The notes beneath the pieces are model-generated. The model was not told the DNA's origin. It saw only the letters and a list, made by a program, of their open reading frames with translations, and searched no databases. A stretch of 64,000 nt of DNA from Taibaiella sp. (lineage in GTDB: Bacteria; Bacteroidota; Bacteroidia; Chitinophagales; Chitinophagaceae): the NCBI GenBank assembly GCA_016786705.1, contig JAEUVV010000003.1, forward strand, positions 124,001 to 188,000. The letters are read 5' to 3'. The first letter of the stretch is position 1, and each line of letters starts with the position of its first letter. Shown piece by piece: positions 1 through 8,700 of this stretch. The translations under genes were made by a program, and so were the position numbers.

Positions 1-614
1 TTGACCCGCAATTGCCGGAGAGCTACCAGGACTGTCAATATCTTATGCTGGGCAACCTGGTGCCTGCCGTTCAGCAAAGCGTGATCAGGCAGTTTAAAAC
101 CCGCCCGAAGCTGATCATCATGGATACCATGAACTTCTGGATGGAAGTAGCTATGGACGCGCTGAAAGAAACCATGAAAATGGTAGACCTTATCGTTTTA
201 AATGACGCGGAAGCAAGACAATTAACCGAAGAATATTCTTTGGTAAAAGCCGCGCAAAAGATCCGTTCTATGGGACCGAAATACGTGGTGATCAAGAAAG
301 GAGAGCATGGCGCGCTTTTGTTCCATGAAGATAAAGTATTCTCTGCCCCGGCATTGCCATTGGAAGACGTGTTTGACCCGACCGGTGCCGGTGATACCTT
401 TGCCGGTGGCTTCATTGGCCATATCGCCCGCTCTGATGATTTCAGTTTTGAAACAATGAAAACGGCCGTGATCATGGGCTCGGTAATGGCTTCTTTCTGC
501 GTAGAGAAATTCGGACCGGAAAGAATGAAAGAGATAACTACAGAAGACATCCAGGGAAGACTGAAGCAATTTAAAGCTTTGTGCACTTTCAATGATGTAT
601 TAGAACTTGTATAA
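1..614 (+). CDS. PfkB-family carbohydrate/nucleoside kinase, C-terminal part (5' end outside window)
   Basis: The reading frame is open from base 3, so the gene starts upstream of the window; about 203 C-terminal residues are visible. The PfkB signature 2 is present (DPTGAGDTFAGGF, about 80 residues before the end), which contains the catalytic aspartate and anion-hole glycines of the ribokinase fold. Members phosphorylate sugars, nucleosides or fructose phosphates with ATP; the substrate cannot be told from this half. It lies 17 bp before pyruvate kinase on the same strand, so co-transcription is likely. An adenosine- or ribokinase-like role is equally possible. Confidence 0.88.
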   Translation, partial: DPQLPESYQDCQYLMLGNLVPAVQQSVIRQFKTRPKLIIMDTMNFWMEVAMDALKETMKMVDLIVLNDAEARQLTEEYSLVKAAQKIRSMGPKYVVIKKGEHGALLFHEDKVFSAPALPLEDVFDPTGAGDTFAGGFIGHIARSDDFSFETMKTAVIMGSVMASFCVEKFGPERMKEITTEDIQGRLKQFKALCTFNDVLELV

Positions 615-631
615 ATAAAAAATTATAGATT

Positions 632-2056
632 ATGCTTAGAAAAACAAAAATCGTGGCGACCGTAGGGCCGGCCTGCGATACTTTTGAAAAATTATTGGAA
701 TTGGTTAAAGCCGGGGTCAATGTATTCCGTTTAAACTTTTCGCATGGTTTGCATGAAAAGCATAAGGAAGTAATTGACCATATCCGCAGGATCAATATTG
801 AGCAGCCGTACAATATTGCCATTCTTGCCGACCTCCAGGGCCCGAAATTACGGATCGGCGAAATGGAAAATAACGGGGTATTCTTTGATGAAGGCGAGAT
901 CATCACCTTCACCAATGAGCCTTGCGTGGGCACCAAAGAGCAAGTATACATGTCTTACCAGGACTTTGCCAAAGATGTGAAAATCGGCGAGTCGGTATTG
1001 CTGGATGACGGTAAGATTGAAACAAAGATCACGGAAGTGCATCCTAATGGTATAGTAAAAGCCAGGGTGGTTAATTCCGGTATTCTCTCTTCCAAAAAGG
1101 GCGTAAACCTGCCGGATACTAATGTATCGATTCCTTCATTAACCGAAAAAGACCTGCGTGACCTGGAGTTTATTATTGAGCAAAAGATCGAATGGATCGG
1201 TTTATCCTTTGTGCGCAAACCGGAAGACATCAAAAACCTTAAGGCCATTATCCGCAACAAAGAAAGCCATGCCAAGATCGTAGCCAAGATCGAGAAACCG
1301 GAGGCGCTGAAGCACCTGCGGGAAATCATCCTGGCCTCTGATGCCGTGATGGTAGCCAGGGGTGACCTGGGTGTGGAGCTGCCGATTGAACGCGTACCCA
1401 TGGTACAAAGGGATATCGTAAGAATGTGTATCCACAGGGCCAAACCGGTGATCATCGCGACCCAGATGATGGAGAGCATGATGACCCGTACCCGCCCTAA
1501 CCGGAGTGAGATCACAGATGTGGCCAACGCGGTGCTGGAAGGCGCCGACGCCGTAATGCTGAGCGGGGAGACGGCGATGGGCGATCACCCGTCCCTGGTG
1601 GTAAAAACAATGTCCAATATTATCGTGGAAACCGAGAAAGAGGAAAGTGTATACAACCGCAACCTGATCCCGCAGCCGCATTCGCCCAGCTTCCTGAGTG
1701 ATGCCCTGTGCTATAATGCCTGTAAAATCTCGGAAGAGGTTAATGCTAACGCGCTTGTAGGGATGACTCAAAGTGGCTATACCGGCTTTATGCTGTCCAG
1801 CTTCCGGCCAGAAGCGCCCCTGTTCGTATTTACCAAAACTGAATCCCTGGTGAACCAGCTGAGTCTCAGCTGGGGGGTTACCGCCCTGTATTACACCAAC
1901 GAAGAGGACGTAGATAACATCATCTTTGAACAGATCGATATTTTAAAAGAGCGCGGTTATGTAAAAACCGGCGATGTAGTGATCAATACCGGTAGTATTC
2001 CCGTAGCAGCACACCTGCCCACTAATATGCTGAAGATCACTAAAGTGACCTGGTAA
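632..2056 (+). CDS. pyk: pyruvate kinase
   Basis: Catalyses phosphoenolpyruvate + ADP to pyruvate + ATP, the last step of glycolysis. 474 residues, the usual bacterial length. The N-terminal FRLNFSHG segment (residues 32-39) holds the substrate-site Arg33 and Asn35; IVAKIEKPEA (216-225) is the active-site signature with Lys219 and Glu221; ARGDLGVE and MLSGETAMG motifs follow, then the C-terminal alpha/beta domain. The ATG at 632 gives the family N-terminus (LRKTKIVATVGPA). It follows the kinase fragment closely and is followed by a perfect 16-bp hairpin. Confidence 0.97.
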   Translation: MLRKTKIVATVGPACDTFEKLLELVKAGVNVFRLNFSHGLHEKHKEVIDHIRRINIEQPYNIAILADLQGPKLRIGEMENNGVFFDEGEIITFTNEPCVGTKEQVYMSYQDFAKDVKIGESVLLDDGKIETKITEVHPNGIVKARVVNSGILSSKKGVNLPDTNVSIPSLTEKDLRDLEFIIEQKIEWIGLSFVRKPEDIKNLKAIIRNKESHAKIVAKIEKPEALKHLREIILASDAVMVARGDLGVELPIERVPMVQRDIVRMCIHRAKPVIIATQMMESMMTRTRPNRSEITDVANAVLEGADAVMLSGETAMGDHPSLVVKTMSNIIVETEKEESVYNRNLIPQPHSPSFLSDALCYNACKISEEVNANALVGMTQSGYTGFMLSSFRPEAPLFVFTKTESLVNQLSLSWGVTALYYTNEEDVDNIIFEQIDILKERGYVKTGDVVINTGSIPVAAHLPTNMLKITKVTW

Positions 2057-2071
2057 AAGTATTTGTAAAAT

Positions 2072-2106
2072 AGATAAGGGCTCCGGCAATGCCGGAGCCC
2101 TTATCT
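2072..2106 (+). terminator. intrinsic terminator after pyk
   Basis: A perfect inverted repeat with 16-bp arms (2072-2087 and 2091-2106) and a 3-nt loop, GC-rich in the centre, starts 15 bp after the pyk stop. The outer arms are A/T rich and supply the U-tract, so it could work in both directions. Confidence 0.85.
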
Positions 2107-2191
2107 ATTCATTCCAGTCTATTGGGATAATATCTAACAAGGTAACCAAATTATGCCAGCGGGCGCTGACGAAATATCAACAAATTTGATA

Positions 2192-2421
2192 TTCAATTCT
2201 TGCCGTATTTCGACGGAGCTCAATGTGACTAGAATTTTATCTTTTAGCAGATGCTCTTCAGATCATCTGCAGCAAAAACATAACAATACACCACTGTATA
2301 ATTATATTCTACTGTTGACTGGCCAAGCACACTGTTTAATAGATATCCCAACCGGAAATCGCCTCGGCAACCGATTTCCGGGGTCGTTTTTGCTCCACTT
2401 TTTGGACAAGCAAAAAGTGGA
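2192..2421 (+). repeat. R1 intergenic repeat, copy A
   Basis: About 230 bp, nearly identical to copy B 370 bp downstream. Modules in order: a block around TTTCGACGGAGCTCAATGTGA (2208-2228); a small hairpin with arms GCAGATG and CATCTGC; hairpin 1 with arms CCGGAAATCG (2352-2361) and CGATTTCCGG (2372-2381); a T-run; hairpin 2 with arms TCCACTTTTTG (2394-2404) and CAAAAAGTGGA (2411-2421). The ORF that crosses it also appears in the other copies only as a by-product of the repeat. It lies between convergent pyk and secDF. Confidence 0.85.
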
Positions 2422-2561
2422 AATAAGCAACTCAGCAATCGTCAGCCATATTGGGTATTCTTTGTTCCAGAATAGCATTTTCGTACTTGAAGAAAACGAG
2501 TCCTAAAAGATAACCAAAATTGCCTTGCCGGACCACGTCGGCACATAAACGAACTTAATAC

Positions 2562-2803
2562 TCAATTCTTGCCGCATTTCGACAGAGCTCAATGTGACTA
2601 GAATTTTATCTTTTAGCAGATGCTCTTCAGATCATCTGCAGCAAAAACATAACAATACACTACTGTATAATTATATTCTACTGTTGACTGGCCAAGCACA
2701 CTGTTTAATAGATATTCCAACCGGAAATCGCCTCTGTAACCTCCCGACAAACTGTTGGGACGGGATCTTTTTTCCTTCACTCTTTGGACAAGCAAAAAGT
2801 GGA
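2562..2803 (+). repeat. R1 intergenic repeat, copy B
   Basis: Tandem partner of copy A, almost identical through the left arm of hairpin 1 (CCGGAAATCG, 2721-2730). The right arm is replaced by a different small hairpin, CCCGACA/TGTTGGG (one G-T pair) around 2743-2759, and hairpin 2 has one mismatch. This suggests recombination or decay inside the element. Confidence 0.8.
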
Positions 2804-2908
2804 AAATAAGTAAATCTACAACCATCACCCTTTTACTAGTATACTGAGCTATTCTTTGTTTCTGAGTAGCATTACTTGCGGCTGCGTTTCTTTACCTAAT
2901 GGTCTTTT

Positions 2909-2940
2909 AAACCTATAAGGTTTTAAAACCTTATAAGTTT
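2909..2940. repeat. short palindromic repeat (CTATAAGG type)
   Basis: Arms AACCTATAAGGTT and AACCTTATAAGTT pair with one mismatch. A close copy lies at 12416-12448, far away and in a different intergenic context, so this is a small dispersed hairpin rather than a gene-specific terminator. Confidence 0.6.
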
Positions 2941-2974
2941 AATCGGCTCTTTAGAAACCGGGCAAATAAACGGC

Positions 2975-3018
2975 AAAACAGAAGCGGCTGAACAATAATG
3001 TCCAGCCGCTTCTGTTTT
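2975..3018 (-). terminator. intrinsic terminator after secDF
   Basis: Perfect 16-bp arms (2975-2990 and 3003-3018) with a 12-nt loop, 14 bp beyond the secDF stop codon. On the minus strand the stem ends in TTTT. Confidence 0.8.
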
Positions 3019-3032
3019 ATATTAAGCTCAGT

Positions 3033-6000
3033 TTATGCCTGGGCTTTTAAGCTTTTAATACGCTCTTCTTTATCTTCTTCTAATTTCAAAGAGTCCTTTT
3101 TATCCATGTCGGACAACATAGGCGCTGCAAGGAAAATAGAAGAGTAAGTGCCTACCAGTACCCCTAAAGACATGGCGAACGCAAAACCTCTCAATACCTC
3201 ACCACCGAAGATGAACAGGATCACAGCGGTAATAAACACCGTGAATGAAGTCATAATGGTACGGGATAAGGTAGCATTGATAGAGCTGTTGATCACCTCG
3301 TTTTTATCCGCATTCGGCGTGCGACGGAAGGTCTCACGGATACGGTCAAATACGATTACGGTATCGTTCATTGAGAAACCGATAACGGTCAGTAAGGCCG
3401 CGATAAAGTGCTGGTCGATCTCTAATGCAAACGGAACAATGTTACGGAAGAAGGAGAAGATCGCTACAGTAAACAAGGCATCGTGGATCAGGGAAACAAT
3501 CGTACCAATAGAGTACTGCCATTTTCTGAACCGGATGAAGATATACAGGAAGATCGCTACAATAGAGTAGATCGTTGCCTGTAAAGCTCCTGATTTCAGG
3601 TCTTCAGAGATCATCGGGGATACTGCCTGGGTACTTTGTACATACTTGGAAGTGAATGTAGGCAGGTCAACTGTAGCCGGGATGAATTTCTCTGCTTTCA
3701 GCCCTTCATACAATTTAGCCATTACTTTGTTTTCCGCATCTTTACCCTGCTGGTTGATCAGGTAATCTGTGGTAATGCTCAACTGGTTACCCGTACCGAT
3801 GGTTTTCACTACCGGGTGTTTTTCCAGGTGCTTGGTCATTTGCTCACGGATATCAGATGTTTTGTATTGCTGGTCAAACTTGATCGTGTAAGAACGGCCA
3901 CCATCAAATTCAACCCCATAATCAAACCCATTAGCGAAAGCAGCCAGACCGGCAACCATCACGATCGCGGAAATAACATATGCGATCTTTCTTTTACCAA
4001 TGAAATTAAATTTAGCTTTCTGGAAAATTTTCTCAGAGAATTTAGTGAAATATTTAAAGTGACGGCCTTTCTTAGTATACGCATCCGTGATCATACGGGA
4101 TACCATGATACCGGTGAACAGGGATAACAATAAAGAGATGATCTGTGTAGTAGCAAAAGCTTTGATCGAACCCAGGCCGAAATACAACAAGATCGTTGCC
4201 GTGATCAAACTGGTAACGTGACCATCGATGATCGGTGCATAAGAACGTTTGTACCCTTTATCTACCGCTTCTTCATAAGTATCACCCAGTGAAAGCTCAT
4301 CCTTAATACGCTCAAATATAATTACGTTAGCATCCACGGCCATACCAATACCCAATACGATACCGGCAATACCCGCCATCGTTAAAGTAGCACCTAAGTT
4401 AGCCAGTACACCGAAAGTGAATAACAGGTTTAGTAATAAAGCGATGTTAGCGATAAGACCTGAAGTGTTATAATAAACCACCATCAATACAAAGATCACC
4501 AGGAATGCCGCGATAAATGATTTAATACCACCATCGATAGACTCTGCACCTAAAGTAGGTCCTACAATTTGCTCAGAAACGATTTTAGCCGGCGCTGGTA
4601 ATTTACCGGTTTGCAAAATGCTGGCTAACTCAGTACCAGAAGTTACGTCAAAACCGCCAGTGATAGAGGAGCTACCGGTATTACTTTGGCTGATTACATT
4701 AGGAGCAGAATACACGAAGCTATCCAATACAATCGCGATAGGCCTGTTCAGGTTATCGCCGGTCAGTTTAGACCAGATACCCGCACCTTGCTGATCAAAT
4801 TCCAATTTGATCTCCGGAGTACCGTCTTGCTGGTAGTCGAACTTGGAACTTTTCACACGGTCGCCTTCCAGTTTAGCTTCAGTAGTACCCGGAATCGTTT
4901 TGATCACATAAATACCATAAAAAGTATTTTTCTTTCCGTTTTTATCAGCTCCGCCAGCTTCACCTAATAAGAACACTGCATTAGAAGGGAATAAAGCTTT
5001 TACTTCCGGATCGTTCAACAAAGAAAGTACTTTCTCTTTATCCTTATTGGCAACAAAGCCGATCATATTAGCTTCTTCCTGGATAGGTTGCATGAATGAG
5101 AACAGGGATTGCTCCTGGCTTTGTGCTAAAGAAGAAGAAGTATCTTTTGCCATTGCATTGGCCAGGCTCGCCTTGTTTGCTGTATCTGCAGCTGCTTTTG
5201 TAGAATCAGATTTTGCTACAGCGGTATCATTAGCCGGGGCAGCAGTTGCCGCTTTGCCGGAAAGCTTCGCTTTAATGACATCATTTGCTTTAACCAAAGA
5301 CTCAATTACTTCACTGTTTTTATATACTTCCCAGAATTGCAGTTTTGCAGTCGCCTGGAGATAGTTTCTTACCTGCTCAGGATTCTTAACACCGGCAAGC
5401 TCCACCGTGATGATCCCTTTATTTTTATCTAAAGAGATAGACGGTTGGGCTACACCAAATTTATCAATACGTTTTTGCAATACAGTGTGCGTACGATCGG
5501 TAGCTTTATCGGCTTCAGCACGGATATACCGGATCACATCTTCATTACTGCTGTTATGGGTAATTACCGTTTGGTTAGGTTTGGCGAAGATGCCGGACAG
5601 CTTGCCACCCGGGTTTACCTGCTGGTAAGCTTTTACAAACAAGCTTACAAAGTTGTCCGGGGTTTGCTCATGCATTTTTTCTGCCAGGGCAATCGCCTGG
5701 TTCAAACCCGGATCTTCCGGATTGATGGCCATAGACTTTATCAGTCCTTCCAGTCCAACTTCCAGGGTCACACTCATACCACCCTGAAGGTCAAGACCTA
5801 AACCTAATTCCTTAGACTTAAGCTCCTGGTAGGTATACTCTGAACCTAAGAAGCTAAATGCTTTTTCATCACGTAAACTGTCTGTGATGTGTACAAACGC
5901 TTTGTTGATCAACTCATCTTTTTCAACGCCTTTTGCATCAGGATGAGACTGACCCACTTTTTTTACAGCCATTGCTTCATACTTCCGGTCTACGCTTTGC

Positions 6001-6083
6001 GCGACGAAAGTAAATGACAGTCTCCATAGCGAGAACAGTATCAGGGCTGCGGTAAAAAATTTCACCAATCCTTTTAATTGCAT
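3033..6083 (-). CDS. secDF: protein translocase subunit SecDF (fusion)
   Basis: Inner-membrane accessory of the Sec translocon that uses the proton-motive force to pull exported proteins out. The 1016 residues hold SecD (about residues 1-660) fused to SecF (about 690-1016), the Bacteroidota arrangement. Visible are the SecD LGLDLQGGMSVTL motif, the P1 periplasmic region with an Ala/Thr/Ser/Lys-rich insertion around 290-340, SecD transmembrane helices ending in the GMAVDANVIIFERIKDE motif, and the SecF FDYGVEFDGGRSY and GFSMNDTVIVFDRIRE motifs. The ATG start sits about 50 bp after a TAnnTTTG box on the minus strand. Monocistronic by its flanks. Confidence 0.96.
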   Translation of the reverse strand: MQLKGLVKFFTAALILFSLWRLSFTFVAQSVDRKYEAMAVKKVGQSHPDAKGVEKDELINKAFVHITDSLRDEKAFSFLGSEYTYQELKSKELGLGLDLQGGMSVTLEVGLEGLIKSMAINPEDPGLNQAIALAEKMHEQTPDNFVSLFVKAYQQVNPGGKLSGIFAKPNQTVITHNSSNEDVIRYIRAEADKATDRTHTVLQKRIDKFGVAQPSISLDKNKGIITVELAGVKNPEQVRNYLQATAKLQFWEVYKNSEVIESLVKANDVIKAKLSGKAATAAPANDTAVAKSDSTKAAADTANKASLANAMAKDTSSSLAQSQEQSLFSFMQPIQEEANMIGFVANKDKEKVLSLLNDPEVKALFPSNAVFLLGEAGGADKNGKKNTFYGIYVIKTIPGTTEAKLEGDRVKSSKFDYQQDGTPEIKLEFDQQGAGIWSKLTGDNLNRPIAIVLDSFVYSAPNVISQSNTGSSSITGGFDVTSGTELASILQTGKLPAPAKIVSEQIVGPTLGAESIDGGIKSFIAAFLVIFVLMVVYYNTSGLIANIALLLNLLFTFGVLANLGATLTMAGIAGIVLGIGMAVDANVIIFERIKDELSLGDTYEEAVDKGYKRSYAPIIDGHVTSLITATILLYFGLGSIKAFATTQIISLLLSLFTGIMVSRMITDAYTKKGRHFKYFTKFSEKIFQKAKFNFIGKRKIAYVISAIVMVAGLAAFANGFDYGVEFDGGRSYTIKFDQQYKTSDIREQMTKHLEKHPVVKTIGTGNQLSITTDYLINQQGKDAENKVMAKLYEGLKAEKFIPATVDLPTFTSKYVQSTQAVSPMISEDLKSGALQATIYSIVAIFLYIFIRFRKWQYSIGTIVSLIHDALFTVAIFSFFRNIVPFALEIDQHFIAALLTVIGFSMNDTVIVFDRIRETFRRTPNADKNEVINSSINATLSRTIMTSFTVFITAVILFIFGGEVLRGFAFAMSLGVLVGTYSSIFLAAPMLSDMDKKDSLKLEEDKEERIKSLKAQA

Positions 6084-6130
6084 ACCAAAAATTGTGTTAG
6101 GATTTTAAATTAAAAAATTCAATAAGTGGG

Positions 6131-6138
6131 CAAAGATA
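6131..6138 (-). promoter_or_regulatory. TATCTTTG -7 element of secDF
   Basis: On the minus strand the sequence TATCTTTG matches the Bacteroidota -7 consensus TAnnTTTG exactly, 48 bp ahead of the secDF ATG. No clear -33 TTG was seen. Confidence 0.55.
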
Positions 6139-6283
6139 ATGGTTAATCCGAATATTGTTATATATATTTTACCATTTCCTTAGTATATTTTAGGCGTTTT
6201 CCGGCTATTTTTTTGCACAATTGTTAATAAATGTACTTATATTATCTGCAAGTTAATTTTTCGGCCGCTGCCGGGCGATAGTG

Positions 6284-6291
6284 TATCTTTG
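6284..6291 (+). promoter_or_regulatory. TATCTTTG -7 element of the DUF2027-Smr gene
   Basis: Exact TAnnTTTG match ending 15 bp before the TTG start at 6306. With initiation about 5-7 bases after the box, the leader would be under 12 nt. Confidence 0.55.
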
Positions 6292-6305
6292 CCAAAAACA
6301 ATCCA

Positions 6306-7340
6306 TTGAAATTCACAGCAGGCGATAAGGTCATTGTAAAACATACCAAAGAAGAAGGAAAAGTCATCCAGGTCATTAACGAGGAAATGGTAGAACTGGA
6401 GGTACTGAATACCCGGTTCCCGGCATTCGTGGATGAGCTGGACCATCCTTACCTGGAATGGTTTACCAGTAAAAAAATGAATGCGCGTAAAAGGGCTTTA
6501 AACCTGGACGACTTCCCGGCAGAAAAACCTGGACAGCAAAAAGGAGATAGTAAAGCGCATAAAGGCTTAGAACAAGGATTTTACTTCTCCATAATACCCG
6601 TTTACTTCTTTGAAGGGGAGGATGAGCAACTGGCCCGGTTGAAATTATACTTCATTAACCAGACAGAATATACCCTTAAATTAAAATATGACTGTATCAC
6701 TAATTTAGGTAAGGAATTTACTTTAGGTACTACTATATATCCCTTTCAGCATCTGTATCTTCATTATATAAAATTCGATTTGGTAAACGAAGGATTATAT
6801 TTTGATTTCAAAATCGAAAGTGTGGCCAAAGCGGCCGAAGCCAAACAGCTGGAATACCAGTTAAAAATAAAACCCAAACACATCTTTCAAAAAATCCAGC
6901 AACTGGAACAGAGTGGGGAACCGATGTTCTCCATCCGGATCGCGACTGATTTCCCCACCGTAGACCTTTCCGGATTAAAAGCATCAGATCTATTTGCGCT
7001 ACCGGCTGCCAAACCTGCCCAGACCTATAATTTCAAAAAACGCCCGGCAAAATCACAGGAAATAGACCTGCATATTGAACAATTAGTAACAGATTACCAC
7101 ACCATGTCGAATGCGCAGAAACTGGAAGCACAGTTGCAAGCCTGCGAACTGGGGATCATTGACGCTTACCACAACCAGCTACCCTCTATAGTGATCATAC
7201 ACGGCATAGGGGCCGGGAAGCTAAAGGAGGAAGTGCACCGGCTGCTTAAATCCATGAAGAAACAGGTGCGCCAATTTGAAAATAAATATAGCCAGAAGTA
7301 CGGTTTTGGTGCTACAGAAGTATTTTTGAGGTATATTTAA
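6306..7340 (+). CDS. DUF2027 domain / Smr (MutS2-type) domain protein
   Basis: 344 residues. The N-terminus is a small SH3-like beta segment (residues 3-50), the middle (85-200) is the beta-rich DUF2027 part found in Bacteroidota, and the C-terminal 80 residues are an Smr domain: EIDLHIEQL (about 255-263), then VIIHGIGAGKLKEEVHRLL and GATEVFL. The HGxGxGxL loop is the feature tied to DNA nicking in Smr/MutS2 proteins. No ATG exists in frame near the start, so TTG at 6306 is taken; the TATCTTTG box just upstream supports it. A role in DNA or RNA processing is inferred from the Smr domain only. Confidence 0.88.
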   Translation: MKFTAGDKVIVKHTKEEGKVIQVINEEMVELEVLNTRFPAFVDELDHPYLEWFTSKKMNARKRALNLDDFPAEKPGQQKGDSKAHKGLEQGFYFSIIPVYFFEGEDEQLARLKLYFINQTEYTLKLKYDCITNLGKEFTLGTTIYPFQHLYLHYIKFDLVNEGLYFDFKIESVAKAAEAKQLEYQLKIKPKHIFQKIQQLEQSGEPMFSIRIATDFPTVDLSGLKASDLFALPAAKPAQTYNFKKRPAKSQEIDLHIEQLVTDYHTMSNAQKLEAQLQACELGIIDAYHNQLPSIVIIHGIGAGKLKEEVHRLLKSMKKQVRQFENKYSQKYGFGATEVFLRYI

Positions 7341-7402
7341 TTAAAACTGCAAATTACTGATTACCAATTATTAATTAAAATTAACTAAAGTAAAATTTAG
7401 AT

Positions 7403-7906
7403 TTATTTATTAACTACAGTCTGGATATTTTCATCCAGGTATTTTATCAGCATTACAGAATCACCTTTCGTCGTAGTTGTTTTAAAACCCATCTTTTGGG
7501 CAAACTTTAGGGCCTTAAGATTTCCTTTCTCAGTTTTAGCAATGATCTTGTCTACTAAGTATTGCTGTTGTGCCCGGGCGATCAATAACTCAAAAGCGGC
7601 TTTCATGATTCCTTTTCCCCAATAGCCGGGGAGCAGCGTACCACCAATCTCGATTTCCCGGTTTGATTGGTTCAAGTCATGCAACGCACAATCACCGATA
7701 ATTATATCCGGGGCATCTAGCATCCTGATACTATAAATCTCGTCGCAAAGAGAGATAATATGCCGGGTAAACTCAAGGGGAGATTTACCCCCGGTAATAA
7801 CATGTTCCAAAGCGCCTTCCGGGTTATATAAGCGATAAAACGCTAAAGCATCTTCATCGCTTAGCGTTTTTAGTATGATATTACCCTTGCTCATTACAGT
7901 ATCCAT
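7403..7906 (-). CDS. GNAT family N-acetyltransferase (RimJ/RimL-like)
   Basis: 167 residues. The acetyl-CoA binding part is visible as LPGYWGKGIMKAAFELLIARA (about 92-112), followed by IIAKTEKGNLKALKFAQKMGF, the typical beta5 and alpha4 pattern of RimJ-type acetyltransferases acting on alpha-amino or side-chain amines. The substrate is unknown. Starts at ATG 7906, though an ATG four codons in is also possible. It ends 63 bp from the convergent Smr gene and leads into a run of minus-strand accessory genes. Confidence 0.85.
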   Translation of the reverse strand: MDTVMSKGNIILKTLSDEDALAFYRLYNPEGALEHVITGGKSPLEFTRHIISLCDEIYSIRMLDAPDIIIGDCALHDLNQSNREIEIGGTLLPGYWGKGIMKAAFELLIARAQQQYLVDKIIAKTEKGNLKALKFAQKMGFKTTTTKGDSVMLIKYLDENIQTVVNK

Positions 7907-7919
7907 TGGTCGATTATTT

Positions 7920-8465
7920 TTATCCCGCTGCTATTTCCCGGTCAATAATTTGCTGTTTCTTTTTTCGTTCCGATTTTCGCCGGTCCGCTCTATCTTTAGC
8001 TAAATACCGGTTCTTATCTCCATCAAAATGTATACTGCCATAGGCCAGCTGTGTGCCCTGGCGCACCATCAAACCATTAAAAGGACAGTCGGCATAAGGA
8101 CAAGTATGTTTCGAATAAATACCAAAGTTTCGGTGCCGGATTCTTTTATCCGCTAAAATGCTTTGCTGGTTTTTGCGGATATCTGCCCAGATCTTTTCTT
8201 CATCGCCATTCGTCAAAGTTTGCCCCAGCGTGCTAACTTCCATATAGGTATGTGGATCTTTGAGCTGCAAAAAATCAAAGGTCTTTCTAAAAACTTTATG
8301 TGCATGTTCCCGGATGATCAATTTTTCTTCAATAATTAGCCCTTCATGTTCTGTAAGGGAACGATATAGACCAAGGGTATTAAAATCTTTATATTTTTTA
8401 TGATTATCAATACAATGGATATATTGTTCTAAAGTAAGATGATTAAATGGTTTTCCTATTTTCAT
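7920..8465 (-). CDS. unknown protein, 181 residues
   Basis: Not recognised. It is a charged soluble protein without signal peptide or membrane segment. A short Cys motif, CPYADC (about 122-127), follows a His, and the C-terminus is strongly basic (RADRRKSERKKKQQ). The paired cysteines could bind metal, but there is no second pair. It lies 13 bp upstream of the GNAT gene on the same strand, so the two may be co-transcribed. Clean ATG start with several alternate leucine/isoleucine-rich helices. Confidence 0.65.
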   Translation of the reverse strand: MKIGKPFNHLTLEQYIHCIDNHKKYKDFNTLGLYRSLTEHEGLIIEEKLIIREHAHKVFRKTFDFLQLKDPHTYMEVSTLGQTLTNGDEEKIWADIRKNQQSILADKRIRHRNFGIYSKHTCPYADCPFNGLMVRQGTQLAYGSIHFDGDKNRYLAKDRADRRKSERKKKQQIIDREIAAG

Positions 8466-8531
8466 ATCAAACTAATGTAAAACTTAAGTAGTTATAAGAA
8501 AGCAAAATACAAAAATCCAGGCTTTCCGCCA

Positions 8532-8640
8532 TCAGCATTTTGATTTAAGGCGGCTCAATATTTCCTGGGATATATTCAGGTAGGTCGCTACTATCTTATT
8601 AGGTAACCTCTATACAATTTCAGGACTTATCTCCCAACGA
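8532..8640 (-). pseudogene. relic of a Crp/Fnr-family regulator C-terminus
   Basis: On the minus strand this stretch translates to PEIV, a TAG stop (8610-8612), RLPNKIVATYLNISQEILSR and a few further residues, then TGA at 8532. The pattern (Q)RxPNKxIASYLxISxExLSR is that of the helix-turn-helix end of Bacteroidota Crp/Fnr regulators, and the stop sits where the family has glutamine, one base from CAG. No open N-terminal part remains; upstream frames are broken. Read as a decayed regulator gene. Confidence 0.6.
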
Positions 8641-8700
8641 AAAAACATAAACGTTGATGTAAGTCAAAAAATGGATTTGCTTTTCAAAAAGGTTAAAAGA

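Noticed and set aside
2153..2809. ORFs of 117 and 71 residues as small genes
   Set aside because: They are the translation of the R1 repeat; the same peptide fragments recur in every copy in different contexts.
3148..5801. Plus-strand ORFs opposite secDF
   Set aside because: Antisense shadows of a well-supported gene.
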